Positions 1 through 9,803 of a stretch of 41,055 nucleotides of DNA are shown one piece after another. Position 1 is the stretch's first letter, and every line of letters starts with the position of its first letter. The stretch is from assembly GCF_016773205.1 (NCBI RefSeq), contig NZ_JAETWB010000029.1, positions 1 to 41,055 of the forward strand. Direction: 5' to 3'. The DNA comes from Belnapia arida. Its GTDB lineage: Bacteria > Pseudomonadota > Alphaproteobacteria > Acetobacterales > Acetobacteraceae. The notes under the pieces were generated by a model. The model was not told where the DNA came from, did no database searches, and saw nothing but the letters and a program-made list of their open reading frames with translations. A program made the position numbers and the translations under genes.

Positions 1-191
1 GCCCAGTTGTTGCGCGTCTGGCTGATGCCGCGGAACAGGTAGTCGTTCGCGATCACCGGCGTCAGCGTGACGGTGAGACCGAGGGACGGGATGGCTGTCT
101 GCGCCGCGGCGGGCATGGCCGGCAGCAGCAGGGCGGCGGCGGCAACCCAGGCGTGGCGGAGCGCGGCGAGGAGGCCGGACTTGGTTTTCAT
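1..191 (-). CDS. TorF family putative porin, 5' end only
   Basis: This is the N-terminal 63 codons of a secreted outer-membrane protein; the rest lies beyond the left edge. The translation starts MKTKSGLLAALRHAW, continues with a hydrophobic stretch, and has a probable signal peptidase site at AAAQT near residue 32. The mature part contains NDYLFRGISQTRNN, the characteristic opening of the TorF/Gcw_chp (TIGR02001) putative porin family, whose members are predicted beta-barrels. It lies directly downstream of amtB on the same strand but behind that gene's terminator, so it probably has its own promoter between about 192 and 233. A porin next to glnK-amtB suggests a role in nitrogen uptake across the outer membrane; that role is inference. 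The family assignment is fairly firm although only the start is visible. Confidence 0.8.
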   Translation of the reverse strand, partial: MKTKSGLLAALRHAWVAAAALLLPAMPAAAQTAIPSLGLTVTLTPVIANDYLFRGISQTRNNW

Positions 192-233
192 GCTTCGGTA
201 ACCCCCAGGTTTTGATGTCGTAACGTGATCGGG

Positions 234-274
234 CAAAAAAAGGGCCGGAGGGGGCAACCAAGCCCCCGCCGGCC
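234..274 (-). terminator. Rho-independent terminator of amtB
   Basis: Read on the minus strand, a GGCCGG/CCGGCC stem (269-274 with 243-248) continues after one mismatch into GGGGGC/GCCCCC (262-267 with 250-255). The loop is six bases. Seven T residues follow immediately (241 to 235). This is a textbook intrinsic terminator just past the amtB stop codon, separating amtB from the TorF porin gene. Confidence 0.9.
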
Positions 275-280
275 GCTGTC

Positions 281-1615
<1,335 letters not shown>

Positions 1616-1667
1616 GTGTTCCCCTGTATCCCTATTGAGCATCACGCGGCGCCAAAGCGCCGAAGTA

Positions 1668-2165
<498 letters not shown>

Positions 2166-2189
2166 TCACAGCCATGGGATGAACCAGCC

Positions 2190-3461
2190 ATGACATCGAA
2201 CCCCGAATTGGCCGCCTGCGTGATCGGCGCCGGGCCGGTCGGCGCCAGCTTCGCCGCGACGCTCGCCGCCGCCGGCCTGCCCGTGGCCGTGGTGGACAGC
2301 GCGCCTCTGCCGCCCATGGCGCTGCCGGATTTCGACGGACGGGCCTATGCCATCGCCCTGACCTCGAAGCGGCTGCTGGCGGCCTCGGGGGTGTGGGAAC
2401 GGCTGCCAGCCGAGCCCTGCGGCATCCGCCGCATCCGCGTCGCCGATGGGCGGCCGGGCGAGCCGGCCTCGCCGCTCTCGCTGAAGTTCGAGGCGGCCGA
2501 GGTTTCGGAGGAGCCTTTCGGCTACATGGTCGAGGCGCGAAGCCTGCGGATGGCGCTGAACGCGGCGATGCCGGAGATGCCGAGCCTGCGGGTCTTCGCC
2601 CCGGCGACGGCAACGGTAGAGCGCCGGGCCGATGGTGCGACGGTGCGTCTCTCGACCGGGGAGGTGCTGCAGACGCGGCTGGTCGTCGCCGCCGAGGGGC
2701 GCAACAGCCCGCTCCGCCGCCAGGCCGGCATCCGCGCGACGACGCTCGACTACCACCAGATCGGCATGGTTGGCGCCTTCGCCCATGAACTGCCGCATGA
2801 GGGGGTGGCGCTCGAGCAGTTCCTGCCGAACGGGCCCTTCGCGCAATTGCCGCTTGCCGGGCCGGACCGCTTCGGCACGGCCGCCTACCCCCATGCCTCC
2901 GCCTTCGTCTGGGCGGACCGGACGCCGATCGCCCGGCGGATGCTGGCGCTCGACGACGAGGGTTTCGGGCGGGAGCTGGCACGCCGGCTCGGACCGCATC
3001 TGGGCGCGGTGAAGCCGATCGGGCGGCGCTGGTCCTACCCGCTCTCGGCGCTGCTGGTCGATCGCTGGACGGATACGCGCCTCGCCCTCATCGGCGATGC
3101 GGCGCATGGTGTCCACCCGATCGCAGGGCAGGGGCTCAACCTTGGCTTCCGCGACGTGGCGGCGCTGGCCGAGGAGGTAATCACCGCCTGGAACGCGGGC
3201 GACGACCCCGGCACGCCGGCGGTGCTGGCGCGCTACCAAGCGCGGCGGCGGCCGGATACGCTGCTGATGCTGACCGGCATGCATGCGCTGGAGCGGCTCT
3301 TCGGCAACGACTTCGCGCCGGTGCGGATCGCGCGGCGGCTCGGCATCGCGGCGGTCGATCGAATGCCGGGGCTGAAGCGGGCCTTCGCCCGGCAGGCGAT
3401 GGGGCTCGGCCCGGGGGTGACGGGGCTCCTGGCGGGACAGGGCTTGATGAAGGCGGGGTAG
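2190..3461 (+). CDS. UbiH/UbiF/COQ6 family FAD-dependent hydroxylase
   Basis: The 423-residue product is a flavin aromatic-ring hydroxylase of the ubiquinone-biosynthesis family. The N-terminus has the FAD-binding Rossmann motif (IGAGPVGASFAATLAAAG, about residues 9-26). A conserved GDAAHGVHPIAGQGLN segment near residue 304 binds the FAD ribityl and phosphate part. The middle RQAGIRATTLDY region is also typical of UbiH-type enzymes. Members add oxygen at C1, C5 or C6 of the polyprenyl-benzoate ring, and alphaproteobacterial paralogues can have broad regioselectivity (UbiL, UbiM), so no single symbol is given. The ATG at 2190 is the first one opening the long frame; two earlier nearby ATGs hit stops at once. 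It runs divergently from glnK and converges on the DUF971 gene with one base between stops. Confidence 0.9.
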   Translation: MTSNPELAACVIGAGPVGASFAATLAAAGLPVAVVDSAPLPPMALPDFDGRAYAIALTSKRLLAASGVWERLPAEPCGIRRIRVADGRPGEPASPLSLKFEAAEVSEEPFGYMVEARSLRMALNAAMPEMPSLRVFAPATATVERRADGATVRLSTGEVLQTRLVVAAEGRNSPLRRQAGIRATTLDYHQIGMVGAFAHELPHEGVALEQFLPNGPFAQLPLAGPDRFGTAAYPHASAFVWADRTPIARRMLALDDEGFGRELARRLGPHLGAVKPIGRRWSYPLSALLVDRWTDTRLALIGDAAHGVHPIAGQGLNLGFRDVAALAEEVITAWNAGDDPGTPAVLARYQARRRPDTLLMLTGMHALERLFGNDFAPVRIARRLGIAAVDRMPGLKRAFARQAMGLGPGVTGLLAGQGLMKAG

Positions 3462-3462
3462 G

Positions 3463-3834
3463 CTAGCCTTTCCGCCGCGGCGGCGGGTCGCGGCTCAGCC
3501 CCCGCTCCGCCAGCGCCGCCTCATAGGCTGCCCAGCGCTCCGCCTGCTCCACACCCAGCCGGTGCAGGTAGTCCCAGCTGTAGATCCCGCTGTCATGCAG
3601 GTCGTCGAAGGCGATGCGGATGGCGTAGTGGCCGACCGGCTCCAGCCGCAGCATGCCGACCTCGCGCCGCCCGGCAACCACCACCTTCTGCCCCGGCCCA
3701 TGCCCCTGCACCTCGGCCGAAGGGCTCTCGACGCGCAGGTACTCGGCCGGCAGGCGGAAGCGGCTGCCGTCGTCGAAGGCGACCTCCAGCAGGCGCTCGG
3801 CCCGGATCAGGCGAATCTCGGTCGGGGTCGGCAT
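3463..3834 (-). CDS. DUF971 (GBBH-like N-terminal domain) protein
   Basis: The 123-residue protein matches the DUF971 / gamma-butyrobetaine hydroxylase-like N-terminal domain family. It reads as a compact beta-rich domain: IRLIRAERLLEVAFDDGSRFRLPAEYLRVESPSAE would be its opening, with LRVESPSAEVQGHG and the end motif HDSGIYSWDYLHRLG being diagnostic. In eukaryotic and some bacterial oxygenases this domain binds a metal near the N-terminus; stand-alone bacterial versions are common and have been suggested to act in iron-sulphur cluster work, but their function is unsettled. It is the last gene of a minus-strand run starting at the CnoX-like gene. The stop lies one base from that of the converging hydroxylase gene. 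Confidence 0.85.
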   Translation of the reverse strand: MPTPTEIRLIRAERLLEVAFDDGSRFRLPAEYLRVESPSAEVQGHGPGQKVVVAGRREVGMLRLEPVGHYAIRIAFDDLHDSGIYSWDYLHRLGVEQAERWAAYEAALAERGLSRDPPPRRKG

Positions 3835-3841
3835 GGGCCGC

Positions 3842-4045
3842 TCAGTCGTCGAGGCGGCGGGCCTCGTCGGGCAGCATGATCGGGATGCCGTCGCGGATCG
3901 GATAGGCGAGGCGGGCCTGGTCGCTGATCAGCTCGCCGGCGGCGCGGTCGTAGCGCAGCGGGCCCTTGGTCAGCGGGCAGACGAGGATCTCCAGCAGGGC
4001 GGGGTCCACCTCGGGGGGCGGGGCATCGGTCGTGGCGTGGCTCAT
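3842..4045 (-). CDS. Trm112 family protein
   Basis: This is a 67-residue small protein. Its core, [14 protein letters not shown] followed by [13 protein letters not shown], is the usual alphaproteobacterial form of the Trm112/YcaR family. Eukaryotic Trm112 is a zinc-binding activator of several methyltransferases; many bacterial versions, like this one, keep only one cysteine of the usual CPxC pairs, so zinc binding is doubtful here. Bacterial function is poorly known. The ATG at 4045 gives the normal length and leaves an 11-base gap to the upstream LON-domain gene, with 7 bases to DUF971 downstream, so the three are probably cotranscribed. Confidence 0.88.
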   Translation of the reverse strand: MSHATTDAPPPEVDPALLEILVCPLTKGPLRYDRAAGELISDQARLAYPIRDGIPIMLPDEARRLDD

Positions 4046-4056
4046 GGCGTGGTCCT

Positions 4057-4728
4057 CTAGCTCAGCCGCCCGCGGGGCGGCGCGTCGCCGGATGGGGTGC
4101 CATGGGCGCCCATCTGGAGCAAGGCGATCAGCATGGCGGCGCGGTCGGCGGGCGTCGCCGCTTCCAGCAGCGCCTGCTTCTCCGGTACCTCGAAGGGGCA
4201 GATCATGGCGAGCGTCGTCACCAGCTCGCCATCCTCGGTCTGCTCTACCGCCTCCCAATTCGCGTCGATCCCACGCGCCTTGAAGAAGGGGCGGAGAGCG
4301 GCGAGCAGCGCCGCGCGGTCGAGCGCGAGCGGCGTGGCGGGGACGAGGTCGGCGCGGAAGGCGGCGTAATCGGCCCGGACCCGGCGGTAGCCGTGGCGCA
4401 TCTCCAATTCCCCGGCAATGCGGAAGCGGGTCACGCCGGTCAGGGTGATGAGGAAGCGCCCATCCTCCGTCTCGGCGAAGGAGGTGAGGCGCCCGAGGCA
4501 CCCGATGCGATAGAGGCCGGGGCCCGTCTCGCCCCGTGGCGCGGCCGGGTCCGGCTGGATCATGCCGAACATCCGGCCGGCGGCCAGGCTGTCCTCCGTC
4601 ATCGCCAGGTAGCGCGGCTCGAAGATGTTCAGCGGCAGCCGCCCCTCGGGCAGCAGCAAGGCCCCGGACAGCGGGAAGACCGCAATCTCGGCCGGCAGCG
4701 CATTTGGCTCGGCGCGGAGGGCTGCCAC
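4057..4728 (-). CDS. LON peptidase substrate-binding domain protein
   Basis: The 223-residue product corresponds to the N-terminal substrate-binding domain of Lon protease without the ATPase and peptidase parts. The opening [29 protein letters not shown] is the typical start of this domain (Pfam LON_substr_bdg), and [24 protein letters not shown] is its second conserved strand-rich part. Stand-alone versions are widespread in proteobacteria; adaptor or substrate-recognition roles have been proposed but not settled. In this run it follows the CnoX-like thioredoxin gene by 10 bases, giving a small putative protein quality-control operon (CnoX-like, LON domain, Trm112-like, DUF971). Confidence 0.88.
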   Translation of the reverse strand: MAALRAEPNALPAEIAVFPLSGALLLPEGRLPLNIFEPRYLAMTEDSLAAGRMFGMIQPDPAAPRGETGPGLYRIGCLGRLTSFAETEDGRFLITLTGVTRFRIAGELEMRHGYRRVRADYAAFRADLVPATPLALDRAALLAALRPFFKARGIDANWEAVEQTEDGELVTTLAMICPFEVPEKQALLEAATPADRAAMLIALLQMGAHGTPSGDAPPRGRLS

Positions 4729-4738
4729 CGTGGCGGCG

Positions 4739-5689
4739 CTAGCGGAACAGCAGCGAGGAAAGCTTGCGCCGCCCTGCCACCGTCGCCGGGTCGGAGAAGC
4801 CCCAGGCCTCGAAGAATTTCAGCAGCTGCCTGCGCGCCGCCTCCTCGTTCCAGGCGGGGTCGCGGCGGAAGGCCTCGAGCAGCGCATCGGCGGCACCGGC
4901 CCGGTCTCCGGCGGCATTGAGGGCGACGGCGAACTCGATCCGTGCCTCATGGTCGTTCGGGTCGGCAGCGAGGCGCGCCTCGAACTCGGAGGTCTTCTCG
5001 CGGGCACGGCGGCCCTCGGCGGCCAGTTCCAGCGTGCTGCGGACCGAAGCGATGGCCGCGTGGTCGGCGATCTTGGGCGGCAGGTTGTCGAGGACCTGGA
5101 GCGCCTGCTCCTCCTGGCCGAGTTCCATCAGGCTGCGGGCGACGCCGGCGAAGGCCTCCGGGTTCTCCGGCTCCTCCTGCACCAGGGCGCCGTAGAGCTG
5201 CAGGGCAGTCTGGTGGTCGCCCTCCTCGGCCGCCGCCTTGGCCTCGGCAAGCAGGTCGGCGGAGGGCATCTGCCCACCGGTGAGCTTCAGCAGCCCCTCG
5301 ACGAAGCGCTTGATCTCGCCCTCGGGCAGCGCGCCCTGGAAGAGGTCGGCGATCTGGCCCTGCCAGAAGGCGGCGACGGTCGGCACGCTCTGCAGCGGAA
5401 GGCCGAGCTGGGTGAGCTGCTGAACGAGCGCCCGGTTCTTGTCGATGTCGATCTTGACCAGCTTCACCCGGCCGCCGGCGGCGCGCACCACCTTCTCGAT
5501 TGCCGGCGTCAGCGTCTTGCACGGGCCGCACCAGGTCGCCCAGAAATCGACGAGGACGGGAACCTGGCGGCTGGCCTCCACCACGTCCTGCATGAAGGTT
5601 TTCTGATCGCCATCCATGATCAGGTCGGCGCCGCCTGCCTGGGCCCCGGCAGGGGGAACCTGGCGGTTCGGGTCGAAGATGACGTCCAT
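4739..5689 (-). CDS. CnoX-like thioredoxin/TPR chaperedoxin
   Basis: The 316-residue protein has an N-terminal thioredoxin domain (about residues 25-140) with the intact active site WCGPC and cis-proline region VPTVAAF. A TPR region (about 150-316) follows, containing repeats such as EEGDHQTALQLYGALVQEEP. This is the architecture of CnoX/YbbN, which holds oxidatively damaged proteins for GroEL and DnaK. E. coli CnoX lacks one active-site cysteine, whereas this protein keeps both, so it could also reduce disulphides. The chosen ATG has AAGGAA about eight bases upstream; an alternative ATG lies nine codons earlier with a weaker site. It leads the minus-strand run down to DUF971. Confidence 0.88.
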   Translation of the reverse strand: MDVIFDPNRQVPPAGAQAGGADLIMDGDQKTFMQDVVEASRQVPVLVDFWATWCGPCKTLTPAIEKVVRAAGGRVKLVKIDIDKNRALVQQLTQLGLPLQSVPTVAAFWQGQIADLFQGALPEGEIKRFVEGLLKLTGGQMPSADLLAEAKAAAEEGDHQTALQLYGALVQEEPENPEAFAGVARSLMELGQEEQALQVLDNLPPKIADHAAIASVRSTLELAAEGRRAREKTSEFEARLAADPNDHEARIEFAVALNAAGDRAGAADALLEAFRRDPAWNEEAARRQLLKFFEAWGFSDPATVAGRRKLSSLLFR

Positions 5690-5789
5690 GAGCGGAATTC
5701 CTTGGTCTGTGGTCATACATGCGCCGGTCCGACGCAAGGGCAATGGGGCAGGGAGCAGATGGTAGGCGCCCCGAGCCCGTTTCAATGCG

Positions 5790-6317
5790 TCAGCCGGCCG
5801 GAGGCGGCAGCTCTACCAGCTCCGGCCGGTGGCCGAGATGCTCGAGGAAGCGCAGCAGGTCGGCCGGGCGGATGGCGGTGGTCATGCCGTTCGCCAGCGG
5901 GTGGAAATGGACGACCTCGTGATCCCGCAGCAACCCGGCATCGAGCAGGACCCGCACGGCGCCGGGCGGCGCGTTCGCCATGCCGAAGGGGGTGACGGAG
6001 CCGGGCTCGACGCCGAGCAGGCGACGGAGATCCTCGGCGGGTGCCATTTCCACCCGGCCGGCGCCGACGGCGCGGGCGAGGGCATTGACCGAGACCTTGC
6101 GGTCCTCCTCCAGCACTGCCAGCAGGTGCGGGCCGGGCCCAGACTTCGCGGGACGGAGGAACAGGTTCTTGCTGTGTCCACCCGCCTCGCCCTGCGGCAG
6201 GCTGCGGCGCAGGGCCTGGCTTTCCGCCACGGTGAAAACCGGGGCGTGCGCGGTGGTAGTGGTCTCGATGCCGAGCGCGGCAAGGCGCGCCAGCAGGGAT
6301 TCGGGAGTCTCGGGCAT
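5790..6317 (-). CDS. ProXp-type prolyl-tRNA deacylase (YbaK/EbsC fold)
   Basis: The 175-residue protein has the YbaK/ProRS-associated-domain fold used for trans-editing of mischarged tRNAs. Visible motifs are HSKNLFLRPAK, containing the conserved lysine of the family, and GSVTPFGMANA, the GxxxP loop that selects the amino acid. The length and the C-terminal part (DHEVVHFHPLANGMTTAI) match the PrdX/ProXp-ala subgroup, which hydrolyses Ala-tRNA(Pro), more than YbaK itself; exact specificity is inferred. It lies 100 bases from the CnoX-like start on the same strand and is divergent from the next lipoprotein gene. Confidence 0.85.
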   Translation of the reverse strand: MPETPESLLARLAALGIETTTTAHAPVFTVAESQALRRSLPQGEAGGHSKNLFLRPAKSGPGPHLLAVLEEDRKVSVNALARAVGAGRVEMAPAEDLRRLLGVEPGSVTPFGMANAPPGAVRVLLDAGLLRDHEVVHFHPLANGMTTAIRPADLLRFLEHLGHRPELVELPPPAG

Positions 6318-6493
6318 CCTGGGGACTGCTGTCTGGGGCGGGCAAGGCTGTGCCCAAAGCCGAGCCGCACGGCAACCCCCTCCGGCCGCGCGGTGCGCCT
6401 CCGCATCGACCTTCTGACGGGCTGGACCAATGCGGCGCTGCGGCGTTTGGATGGCGCCGCCCGGCCCCCATTCATTCAGGAAACCCGCCTCCC

Positions 6494-7102
6494 ATGCCTC
6501 TGCGCCGGTCCCATGCCGCTGCCCTGCTGGGGCTCGTCCTGTCGCTCGCCGCCTGCGCGGCCCTCGACCGGATCGGCGGCGACCGCATGCAGCAGGTGCC
6601 GACGGCGCAGCTCTGCACCTGGCGCGACAACCCGGTCAGCGGCGGCCAAATGCGGCGCGAGTTGGCGCGGCGCGGCGAGGAATGCGGCGAGCCGCGGCCC
6701 GTCCTGGCCGAGGCGCCGCCTACTGTCAGGCAGCCGGAGCCGCCGCAGGCGGCCGTGGAGCAGCCCGCGGCAGACCCCGTCCCCGACGTTGCCCCCGGGC
6801 CGGAGCCGGTGGCGACGCTGGTCACGCCGGCCTGCGCGGCCCGCGACCTGCGGCGCGGCGGCGAGGGCGAGCCGAAGCAGCGGGCGGTGCGCTTCACCAA
6901 CCGCTGCGACTTTCCGGTGAAGGTGCTCTACGCCGCCGACCGGTCGAAGCTGCTGTCGCGGGAGACCGGGCTGCTGCGGCCCGGCGAGGATTCGGGCTTC
7001 GCCCGCATCGAGGACGGGCTCGACCTGCCCGGCTATGTGGTGTGCAGCTATGCCAGGGCGCCGGCCTCCTCGCCCTGCCGGGTCGGGCCCGAGCGCCGCT
7101 GA
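6494..7102 (+). CDS. Putative lipoprotein of unknown function
   Basis: The 202-residue product is not recognised as a known family. It has a lipoprotein signal: MPLRR, a hydrophobic stretch, then the lipobox LAAC with Cys21. The segment around residues 75-115 is rich in proline, alanine and glutamate and looks disordered. After it comes a compact C-terminal domain (about 118-195) beginning TPACAARDL, with four cysteines and a fairly beta-rich pattern (AVRFTNRCDFPVKVLYA). That layout suggests a membrane-anchored periplasmic domain on a flexible stalk. It converges on the cardiolipin synthase gene, 13 bases away. That it is expressed and exported is well supported by composition and signal; function is unknown. 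Confidence 0.75.
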   Translation: MPLRRSHAAALLGLVLSLAACAALDRIGGDRMQQVPTAQLCTWRDNPVSGGQMRRELARRGEECGEPRPVLAEAPPTVRQPEPPQAAVEQPAADPVPDVAPGPEPVATLVTPACAARDLRRGGEGEPKQRAVRFTNRCDFPVKVLYAADRSKLLSRETGLLRPGEDSGFARIEDGLDLPGYVVCSYARAPASSPCRVGPERR

Positions 7103-7115
7103 CCAGATATGTCGA

Positions 7116-8516
7116 TCAGATATAGGGCAGCGCCAGGCGCATCGCCGCGTCACGCAGCCGCACCGGCAGGGAACGCTGCGCCAGCTCCGCAGCCAGCAGC
7201 CTTTGGCCGCGCCGTTGCCGGATGACATCGGCCAGGGCGGCGGCCATGGCAGCGTCGTAGATCTCGACATCCAGCTCGAAATTCAGCCGGAAGCTGCGCG
7301 TGTCCCAGTTGGAACTGCCGATCAGGCTCCAGCCCCCATCGACCACCATCAGCTTCGAATGGTCGAAGGGCGGCGGGTTGTACCAGATGTGGCAGCCGGC
7401 TCTGAGGATCGGGTCGACATGCGCATGCATGCCCCAGTCGACGAAGGGATGGTCGCTCCGCTGCGGCACGACGATGTCGACCGCGACGCCGCGCAGGGCG
7501 GCCAAGCTGAGGGCGGTGATCACCCGGCTGTCGGGCAGGAAATAGGGCGTCAGCACCAGGATCGAGTGCTGCGCGCAGGCGATGGCCTGGAGGGTGAGCG
7601 TTTCAATCTTCTCGAGGTCCTGGTCCGGGCCGGAGGTGACGATCCGGGCTGTCACCTCGCCCGCCGCCGGCAGCGGCGCGGCGGCGGGCGGCGGCAACGG
7701 GTCGCCGTCGCCGGCCGCCCAATGCCAGTCGCGGGCGAAGGCCTCGACCAGCTGCGCCGTCACCGGTCCCTCGATGGCGAAATGGATGTCGCGCACCGGG
7801 TGGGGGGGATTGCTGGCAAGCAGGTTCTCGCGGCCGATGTTCAGCCCGCCCGTGAAGGCGAGGCGCCCATCGAGGATGAGGAGCTTCTTGTGCGAGCGCA
7901 GGTTGAGGAAGGGCATGCGCCAGGGCAGGGAGGTGTGCATGAAGCGCGCCGCGGGCACGCCATGCCGCCGCAGCCGGCGCCAGGCGGGCGAGAGGAAATA
8001 GCCGCCGCCGATGCCATCCACCAGCACGCGGACCGCAAGGCCGCGCTCATGCGCGCGGATCAGCGCATCGAGGATCGGCCGGCCGGCCGCGTCGTCGCGC
8101 AGGATGTAGCTGGAGAGCAGGACTGAGTGCGCGGCCGCCTCGATGGCCTCCAGCATCCGCGGATAGGCGGCATCGCCGTTTCGCAGGGGCGTGATCCGGT
8201 TGCCCGGCAGGGCGGCGTGCCCGGTGAGGCGGCGCGCGGTGCGGTCGAGGGCAATGAGGCCCGGTGGCAGCTGGCAGGGGAAGGGCTCGTCCGCATCGGC
8301 GGGAGGCCGGCCGGGAGGGCGCCGCAGCGCCCGGGCGCGGTTGGCGACGCGGTTGATGCCGAGAAGCCAGTAGAGCCCGGCGCCGAGGAAGGGCGAAAGC
8401 CAGGTCAGGCCGATCCAGCCGATCGAGGTGCCGACATCACGCTTGCGGAGCAGGACGTGCATGGTCGCCAGCGCCGCGAGCATGACGTGCAGCACCATCA
8501 GGCCGGTGGTCGCCAT
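7116..8516 (-). CDS. cls: Cardiolipin synthase
   Basis: The 466-residue membrane enzyme joins two phosphatidylglycerol molecules into cardiolipin and glycerol at the inner membrane. Two N-terminal hydrophobic segments (about residues 4-20 and 31-53) form the PLDc_N region. Two phospholipase D HKD motifs follow: H209-K211-D216 (SHKKLLILDG) and H386-K388-D393 (DHSKLMVVDG), each followed by the usual glycine-rich GG or GSSN. Length and order match ClsA-type enzymes. It is divergent from pal, with 115 bases between the two starts, a gap that must hold both promoters. Confidence 0.93.
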   Translation of the reverse strand: MATTGLMVLHVMLAALATMHVLLRKRDVGTSIGWIGLTWLSPFLGAGLYWLLGINRVANRARALRRPPGRPPADADEPFPCQLPPGLIALDRTARRLTGHAALPGNRITPLRNGDAAYPRMLEAIEAAAHSVLLSSYILRDDAAGRPILDALIRAHERGLAVRVLVDGIGGGYFLSPAWRRLRRHGVPAARFMHTSLPWRMPFLNLRSHKKLLILDGRLAFTGGLNIGRENLLASNPPHPVRDIHFAIEGPVTAQLVEAFARDWHWAAGDGDPLPPPAAAPLPAAGEVTARIVTSGPDQDLEKIETLTLQAIACAQHSILVLTPYFLPDSRVITALSLAALRGVAVDIVVPQRSDHPFVDWGMHAHVDPILRAGCHIWYNPPPFDHSKLMVVDGGWSLIGSSNWDTRSFRLNFELDVEIYDAAMAAALADVIRQRRGQRLLAAELAQRSLPVRLRDAAMRLALPYI

Positions 8517-8631
8517 CGTTCCTCCATGGCCCTATGACCGGCCCGGTGTCGCGCGGACCCGGCCGGGGCGACACTCATAAACCAGTCAGGACCTGCTGCC
8601 ATATCCGGCCGGTTTCAGGGATCAGGATCGC

Positions 8632-9174
8632 ATGCTCATCAGGACTTTCGCCGCCTTGGCCGCCATGGCCCTGCTCGCTGGCTGCTCCTCCAGTTCGGAC
8701 CAGAATGCCGCAGCGACCGGGCAGGGCGGGGGCTCCAGCCTCGGCGCGGCCAATCCGGGCGGGCTCGGCGGGCCAGGGGGCGGGCCGGGCGGCGGGCGCG
8801 GCGGCGCGAATGCGCGGCCCGGCAGCCAGGAGGATCTGGCCGCGAATGTCGGCGACCGCGTCTATTTCGTGACCGACAGCTCGACCGTGGGCGCCGACCA
8901 GCGCCCGGTGCTGGAGCGCCAGGCGGCCTGGCTGCAGCAGTACCGCCAGGTCACCGTCATGGTCGAAGGCCATGCGGATGAGCGCGGCACCCGCGAGTAC
9001 AACCTCGCCCTTGGCCAGCGGCGGGCGAATGCGGCCCGGGACGTGCTGGTCTCGCAGGGCGTTGCCGGCACGCGGATCACGACGATCAGCTTCGGCAAGG
9101 ACCGGCCGGAAGCCCTCGGCTCCGACCAGCAGGCCTGGGCGCAGAACCGCCGCGCGGTGACCACGGTACGCTGA
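8632..9174 (+). CDS. pal: Peptidoglycan-associated lipoprotein Pal
   Basis: The 180-residue outer-membrane lipoprotein has a clear lipobox (LLAGC, Cys18). A strikingly glycine-rich linker follows (about residues 36-63, many GG pairs), then an OmpA-like peptidoglycan-binding domain (about 75-180). In that domain, EGHADERGTREYNLALGQRRA is the diagnostic motif of Pal, where conserved Asp and Arg residues bind diaminopimelate. Pal is the outer-membrane anchor of the Tol-Pal constriction machinery. Here it stands alone: neither tolB upstream nor cpoB (ybgF) downstream is present, unlike the usual tolQRAB-pal-cpoB order. AGGATC upstream of the ATG is a plausible ribosome site. Confidence 0.92.
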   Translation: MLIRTFAALAAMALLAGCSSSSDQNAAATGQGGGSSLGAANPGGLGGPGGGPGGGRGGANARPGSQEDLAANVGDRVYFVTDSSTVGADQRPVLERQAAWLQQYRQVTVMVEGHADERGTREYNLALGQRRANAARDVLVSQGVAGTRITTISFGKDRPEALGSDQQAWAQNRRAVTTVR

Positions 9175-9207
9175 GAGGCGGCCTCGCCGAACGGGCGGCT
9201 TGACCCG

Positions 9208-9239
9208 GGGGAGGGACAGAACCGAGTTTGTCCCTCCCC
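9208..9239. repeat. Perfect inverted repeat between pal and the kefF-like gene
   Basis: GGGGAGGGACA (9208-9218) pairs perfectly with TGTCCCTCCCC (9229-9239) around a ten-base loop. It begins 33 bases after the pal stop and ends 15 bases before the next start. There is no T-run after it, so it may be a weak terminator, an mRNA-stabilising 3' end, or a structure near the ribosome site of the next gene. Confidence 0.6.
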
Positions 9240-9254
9240 AGGACAGGACCCCTC

Positions 9255-9800
9255 ATGCCCCAGCGCATCCTCGTGCTGCTTGCCCATCCCGTGCGGCGGC
9301 GGTCCCGTGCCAATTCCGCGCTCACCGCCGCCGCCCGGCAGGTGGAGGGCGTCCGGCTGCACGATCTCTATGAGGCTTATCCGGACTTCCTGATCGACGT
9401 GGAGGCGGAGCAGGCGCTGCTGCTCGAGCATGACGTCATCGTCTTCCAGCATCCGGTCTACTGGTACTCCTCGCCTGCCATCCTGAAGGAATGGCTGGAC
9501 CTGGTGCTGGAGCACGGCTTCGCCTTCGGGCGGGAGGGCACGGCGCTGGCCGGCAAGGCGCTGCTCTCGGCCGTCACCGCCGGGGGCGCCGAGGCGGCCT
9601 ATGGGCCGGAGGGGATGAACTGTCATTCCCTCGAGGAATTCCTCCGCCCCTTCGAGGCGACGGCGCGGCTCTGCCGGATGCGCTGGCTGCCGCCCTTCAT
9701 CCTGCACGGCACCTATCTGCTGGAACAACCGGCGTTGGAGCGGCACGCGGCGGAGTATGCGGCGCTGCTGCGGAACCTGCGCGACGCGGTGGAGGCCTGA
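9255..9800 (+). CDS. KefF-like flavodoxin-fold NAD(P)H oxidoreductase
   Basis: The 181-residue product belongs to the NQO1/KefF family of FMN quinone reductases. Characteristic pieces are the start RILVLLAHPVRRRSRAN, the conserved LYPDF-like segment YEAYPDFLIDVEAEQ, the FMN-binding HPVYWYSSPAILKEWLD, and AVTAGG near residue 107. In E. coli KefF is the cytosolic activator of the glutathione-gated potassium efflux system KefC and also reduces quinones and electrophiles. The next gene, three bases downstream, is a KefC-type antiporter, which strongly supports the same partnership here. The ATG at 9255 follows AGGACC; a longer upstream reading adds nine unlikely residues. Confidence 0.9.
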   Translation: MPQRILVLLAHPVRRRSRANSALTAAARQVEGVRLHDLYEAYPDFLIDVEAEQALLLEHDVIVFQHPVYWYSSPAILKEWLDLVLEHGFAFGREGTALAGKALLSAVTAGGAEAAYGPEGMNCHSLEEFLRPFEATARLCRMRWLPPFILHGTYLLEQPALERHAAEYAALLRNLRDAVEA

Positions 9801-9803
9801 ACG

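Noticed and set aside
8546-8574. GTGTCGC/GCGACAC inverted repeat between cls and pal
   Set aside because: Seven pairs with a 15-base GC-rich loop is common by chance at this composition, and its position does not suggest a specific role.
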